A DNA stretch of 9,201 bases from Porphyromonadaceae bacterium (GTDB lineage Bacteria; Bacteroidota; Bacteroidia; Bacteroidales; Dysgonomonadaceae), in assembly GCA_003517675.1 (NCBI GenBank), contig DPAC01000012.1:1-9201 (forward strand). Reading direction: 5' to 3'. A program made the position numbers and the translations under genes. Under the pieces are notes generated by a model. That model made no database searches, was not told where the DNA came from, and saw only the letters and a list, made by a program, of their open reading frames with translations. The stretch's first letter is position 1; each line of letters starts with the position of its first letter. Positions 6,733 to 9,201 of this stretch are shown here, one piece after another.

Positions 6733-7179
6733 ATGGCTATTGCTGGTTTAGTTATCTCCTGCTTTGCATTATTATGGGGGTTGTTTACATATTTCAAGCA
6801 CGATAAAAAAATTAAAAGTCAAGATGAAAAGATTAAACAATATAAACTTGAATTAATAGAGAAGCAAAAAGAAAATGAGAAGAAAGCCATTATAGAGGCA
6901 TATATCATAAAGGGAGAGAGTTATAAAAGGATTATTAAAGTTTACAACAAAGGAAAAGCAATTGCAAAGAACGTGAACGTTATCCTACCCGAGATAAGTA
7001 ATTTTCATGTTTCTCACAATCCTTGTCCCATTGACATTCGACCCCAAAACAATATTGATATCGAAATACGTGCTTTCATGAGTAAAGATAATATTAACAG
7101 CAAGATTGATATTGAGTTTGAATGGTCTGATGATTTTTGTGAATTAAATACAGATAGACAGACGATTCAATTATTTTAA
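6733..7179 (+). CDS. Membrane-anchored coiled-coil protein with C-terminal beta domain, 148 residues
   Basis: One N-terminal membrane segment (AIAGLVISCFALLWGLFTYF, residues 2-21) is followed by a basic run HDKKIK and a coiled coil from about 24 to 52 (KSQDEKIKQYKLELIEKQKE). The remaining ~95 residues alternate like a beta-sandwich: RIIKVYNKGKAIAKNVNVIL, then IDIRPQNNIDIEIRAFM and KIDIEFEW. The VYNKGKAIAKNV stretch resembles Ig-like or CARDB-like repeats in which a strand discusses 'N-x-G-x-A-x-A-x-N-V'. Positive charges just after the membrane segment suggest a cytoplasmic C-terminus by the positive-inside rule. The start is two bases after the zinc-ribbon stop, giving a tight pair. The gene is very AT-rich (13 of 60 G+C in 6781-6840). 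No known family is recognised. A role as membrane effector or anchor of the defence genes is inference. Confidence 0.72.
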   Translation: MAIAGLVISCFALLWGLFTYFKHDKKIKSQDEKIKQYKLELIEKQKENEKKAIIEAYIIKGESYKRIIKVYNKGKAIAKNVNVILPEISNFHVSHNPCPIDIRPQNNIDIEIRAFMSKDNINSKIDIEFEWSDDFCELNTDRQTIQLF

Positions 7180-7183
7180 TATA

Positions 7184-7203
7184 TAGTGCCATAAATGGCA
7201 CTA
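7184..7203 (+). promoter_or_regulatory. Perfect 8-bp hairpin abutting the helicase start
   Basis: TAGTGCCA (7184-7191) and TGGCACTA (7196-7203) pair perfectly around the tetraloop TAAA. The hairpin ends five bases before the helicase ATG at 7208, and starts five bases after the previous stop. No T-run follows (next bases ATGAATGATG), so a simple intrinsic terminator is unlikely. It may limit translation of the helicase from the long message, stabilise the upstream mRNA end, or mark an insertion boundary. Confidence 0.6.
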
Positions 7204-7207
7204 ATGA

Positions 7208-8032
7208 ATGATGAAATTAATCGATAACATCAACCATAAATTCGGTGATGAGTTAGTAAAAACGATAGCTAAGGGTAGCAAGCTTTCAATCGCCGCTGCA
7301 AGTTTCTCGATTTTCGCCTATGAGGAACTGAAAAAGCAGTTACAGGAGATTGATGAGCTTCGATTTATTTTCACCTCACCTACCTTCCTGAAAGAGAAAT
7401 CTCCCAAAGAGAAACGAGAGTTCTACATTCCGCAGCTGAACCGGGAGCGGAGTCTTTATGGGTCCGAGTTTGAGGTGCGACTGAGAAATGAACTGTCGCA
7501 AAAGGCAATTGCAAGCGAGTGTGCCGAGTGGATCCGTCAGCGGGTGCGTTTCAAGACGAATACCACACATGATCAGATGGGCGGGTTTATTCATATTCTT
7601 CAGGATGAAGAGTTAACCTATGCTCCGGTGAATGGTTTTACCACGGTAGACCTGGGGAAGGAAAAAGGGAATCAGATGTTCAGTCTCATCAACCGAATTA
7701 CGGCGCCTTACAGTGCACAGTATCTGGAGGTGTTCAACGAGCTGTGGGAAGATAAAGAGAAGATGCAGGAGGTGACTGATCAGGTAGTGGAACATATCTC
7801 GAATGTTTACCGGGAGAATGCCCCTGAATATATCTATTTCATCACCCTCTACAATATCTTCAATGAGTTCCTGGAAGATCTGTCGGAAGATGTATTGCCC
7901 AATGAAGCCACCGGCTTTAAGTCGAGTGAGATTTGGAACAAGCTCTATAACTTTCAGCAGGATGCTGCCCTGGCCATCATCAACAAGCTGGAGAAGTTTA
8001 ACGGCTGTATTCTGGCAGACAGTGTGGGACTC
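7208..8032 (+). pseudogene. N-terminal 275 residues of PLD-like/SNF2-type helicase, cut by IS inside Walker A
   Basis: The frame begins at tandem ATGs (7208, 7211) and reads without lesion up to ADSVGL (residues 270-275), where the family continues with GKT. A second insertion sequence starts here, and the frame then runs 13 foreign residues to a TAA at 8072-8074. The first ~130 residues (KLSIAAASFSIFAYEEL, RFIFTSPTF, ECAEWIRQRVRF) match the PLD-like N-terminal region found on SNF2-type helicases of restriction and DISARM-like loci. The usual HxK catalytic motif is not evident. LYNFQQDAALAIINKL at 246-261 is the Q-like segment before motif I. The protein would have been an ATP-driven DNA translocase, probably partnered with a methyltransferase or nuclease encoded to the right. 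As it stands it lacks all ATPase motifs. The remaining helicase may continue beyond the insertion, outside the window. Confidence 0.83.
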
Positions 8033-9201
8033 GTGAGTTTTTCATTATTTTGTACAATTAACTCTCCAGCTTAATTGGGTGCTGTTTTTTAGGTCGCCCC
8101 GGTTTCTTCTCCGCCTTCTTTTTCGACATATACGTGGGAGCGCAGCCCTGCGGCACATCGAAGCCAAAGGCTTTGCAGATCTCCAACTGGGAGCCCACGA
8201 AAGGGGTGATGAACTTAGCCTTGCCCTTGTGCTCGATGCAGCGGATAGAACGCATCTCGTCTAGCATCTCATGGGTGGAGCTGAAGGTGTCTTTCAGGTT
8301 GGTTGTCTTCCAGATATGCCTGACGTAAGAGCTGATGATCAATGCCGTGAAGAGCACGAAAAGCCGACCGGTCTTGCCTTCTTCCGACCAACAGCGCTGC
8401 TTGTCAAATCCCATCTGTCCTTTCATCTGCTGGAAGTATTTCTCCTGTTCATCGCGCAGTCCGTATGCATCAAGGGCCTGCATCGCGTCCATGTCAACCC
8501 CAAGGGTCATGTTAGCAAAGAATCCCGAGGCACGCCTGGCATTATCCACCTTCTTCTCGTTGACCGTGAAAGAGACAAGGGTACGGTCAGAGGCCTTGTA
8601 CTCGATGTTGAACCAGTTGTAGTTTTTCTTGATTGTCACATCATCATCCAGGGGTTCCCCCGCATCCTTGATAGCCTGGAGGGCAGCCCGCTGCGATTCT
8701 ATCGCGATGTCCAGGCTGGTAAGCTCTTCCCCTCGACGCACGGCATCGAAGTAAAGGTTGAGCTTGAGGCGGTCAGCCTTGATGGTGGCTCCGCCCTTAC
8801 CTGATACATCATACTCCATGTCATATTGCTTATGGTAGATCCTGGTTCCAGCGTCGATCCTCATCCCATCAGGCCTGCCGGCGAAGGGACCCAATTCAAG
8901 GATCTTCTCCATGACCAGCCTTTGGTGCACCTTGACGGACATGATCATCGGCTGCTTGCGCAGGATGTAGCGCTCCAGGTTGGCGAGCGACTCGTATCCC
9001 CTGTCTGTGACCAGGATCACCTTCGGGAACCCGGCGTGGTTTAGGTCGGTGAGTATCGTCTCCACACTTCTGGAGTCGGGAATGTTGCCGGGGAATGTCC
9101 TGTAATAGATTGGCATATGGCTCTCCAGGGAGTACACGACTACTTCGATGGTCTGTTCCAGAGGCAACCTATCCTTGCTCCTGCCCCACTTGATATCAGC
9201 C
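8033..9201 (-). mobile_element. Second IS4-superfamily insertion sequence, right end outside window
   Basis: Homology to the helicase ends at CTC (8030-8032) and a transposase gene on the minus strand fills the rest of the window. The left boundary is therefore at or within a few bases of 8033 (sequence begins GTGAGTTTTTCATT). The terminal repeat and target duplication cannot be defined because the other end is not visible. It differs in sequence from the element at 1745-3832 but lies in the same orientation. Confidence 0.82.
8058..9201 (-). CDS. IS4-superfamily (IS1634-like) DDE transposase, 5' part outside window
   Basis: The frame stays open to the right edge (about 380 residues visible), so the TTG at 9167 is not the real start. 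The first visible residues ADIKWGRSKDRLPLEQ belong to the conserved stretch that follows the first catalytic Asp (K-WGR-KDRLP-PQ), so that Asp lies just outside. Next come YYRTFPGNIPDSRSVETIL, the second Asp in VILVTDRGYESLANL, and the Glu in the DEQEKYFQQMKGQMGFDKQR segment. FVLFTALIISSYVRHIW follows, the hydrophobic helix typical after the Glu. The C-terminus holds a basic AT-hook-like tail (KKPGRPKKQHPIK), which may contact the element ends or AT-rich targets. No frame break is seen. The stop lies ~25 bp from the element edge. Confidence 0.88.
   Translation of the reverse strand, partial: ADIKWGRSKDRLPLEQTIEVVVYSLESHMPIYYRTFPGNIPDSRSVETILTDLNHAGFPKVILVTDRGYESLANLERYILRKQPMIMSVKVHQRLVMEKILELGPFAGRPDGMRIDAGTRIYHKQYDMEYDVSGKGGATIKADRLKLNLYFDAVRRGEELTSLDIAIESQRAALQAIKDAGEPLDDDVTIKKNYNWFNIEYKASDRTLVSFTVNEKKVDNARRASGFFANMTLGVDMDAMQALDAYGLRDEQEKYFQQMKGQMGFDKQRCWSEEGKTGRLFVLFTALIISSYVRHIWKTTNLKDTFSSTHEMLDEMRSIRCIEHKGKAKFITPFVGSQLEICKAFGFDVPQGCAPTYMSKKKAEKKPGRPKKQHPIKLES

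Noticed and set aside
8033..8074. C-terminal 13 residues of the helicase frame (VSFSLFCTINSPA)
   Set aside because: They are read from the insertion sequence edge, not from the helicase gene.
8271..8804. 177-codon plus-strand open frame
   Set aside because: It is the antisense of the second transposase, which has clear DDE motifs on the minus strand.

Overview
The window looks like an accessory, defence-rich stretch of a Bacteroidales-type (Bacteroidota) genome. This rests on a LacZ-like secreted GH2 beta-galactosidase remnant, on TAnnTTTG-type -7 promoter elements in place of Shine-Dalgarno-led genes, and on the types of insertion sequence and DUF262/helicase genes present. Species cannot be named from the sequence alone. 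No tRNA, rRNA or CRISPR array is visible.

Left part (1-1600). The window opens inside the C-terminus of a Panacea/DUF4065 (SocA-like) antitoxin-type protein. It is followed, on the opposite strand, by a badly decayed lacZ. The first ~120 residues, with a signal peptide, are joined directly to the segment around the nucleophile glutamate. Most of the catalytic barrel is missing, and the 3' end is frameshifted and cut short.

Middle (1600-4200). An AbiEii-type nucleotidyltransferase toxin gene is split by a complete 2088-bp IS1634/IS4-superfamily element with 12-bp perfect terminal repeats and a TTAA target duplication. Removing the element and one TTAA copy restores the reading frame right at the DxD catalytic motif. 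The toxin is also damaged elsewhere: a stop at codon 3 of the natural-looking start, and an abrupt loss of similarity after FYG. A ~60-bp imperfect palindrome and several smaller inverted repeats follow.

Right part (4200-8032). All genes point rightwards: a 54-residue unknown protein, a full-length DUF262+DUF1524 (GmrSD-like) nuclease, a 90-residue zinc-ribbon protein, a 148-residue membrane-anchored coiled-coil protein, and the N-terminal 275 residues of a helicase with an N-terminal PLD-like region. The helicase is cut inside its Walker A motif by a second IS4-superfamily insertion sequence, which runs off the right edge. The small zinc-ribbon/membrane pair is much more AT-rich than the helicase and sits between two likely restriction-type genes, so it is the best candidate here for an undescribed module.

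Overall, this is a defence/toxin island under decay. Both insertion sequences interrupt a catalytic motif of a toxin or defence gene, while the DUF262 nuclease and the two small genes after it look intact.
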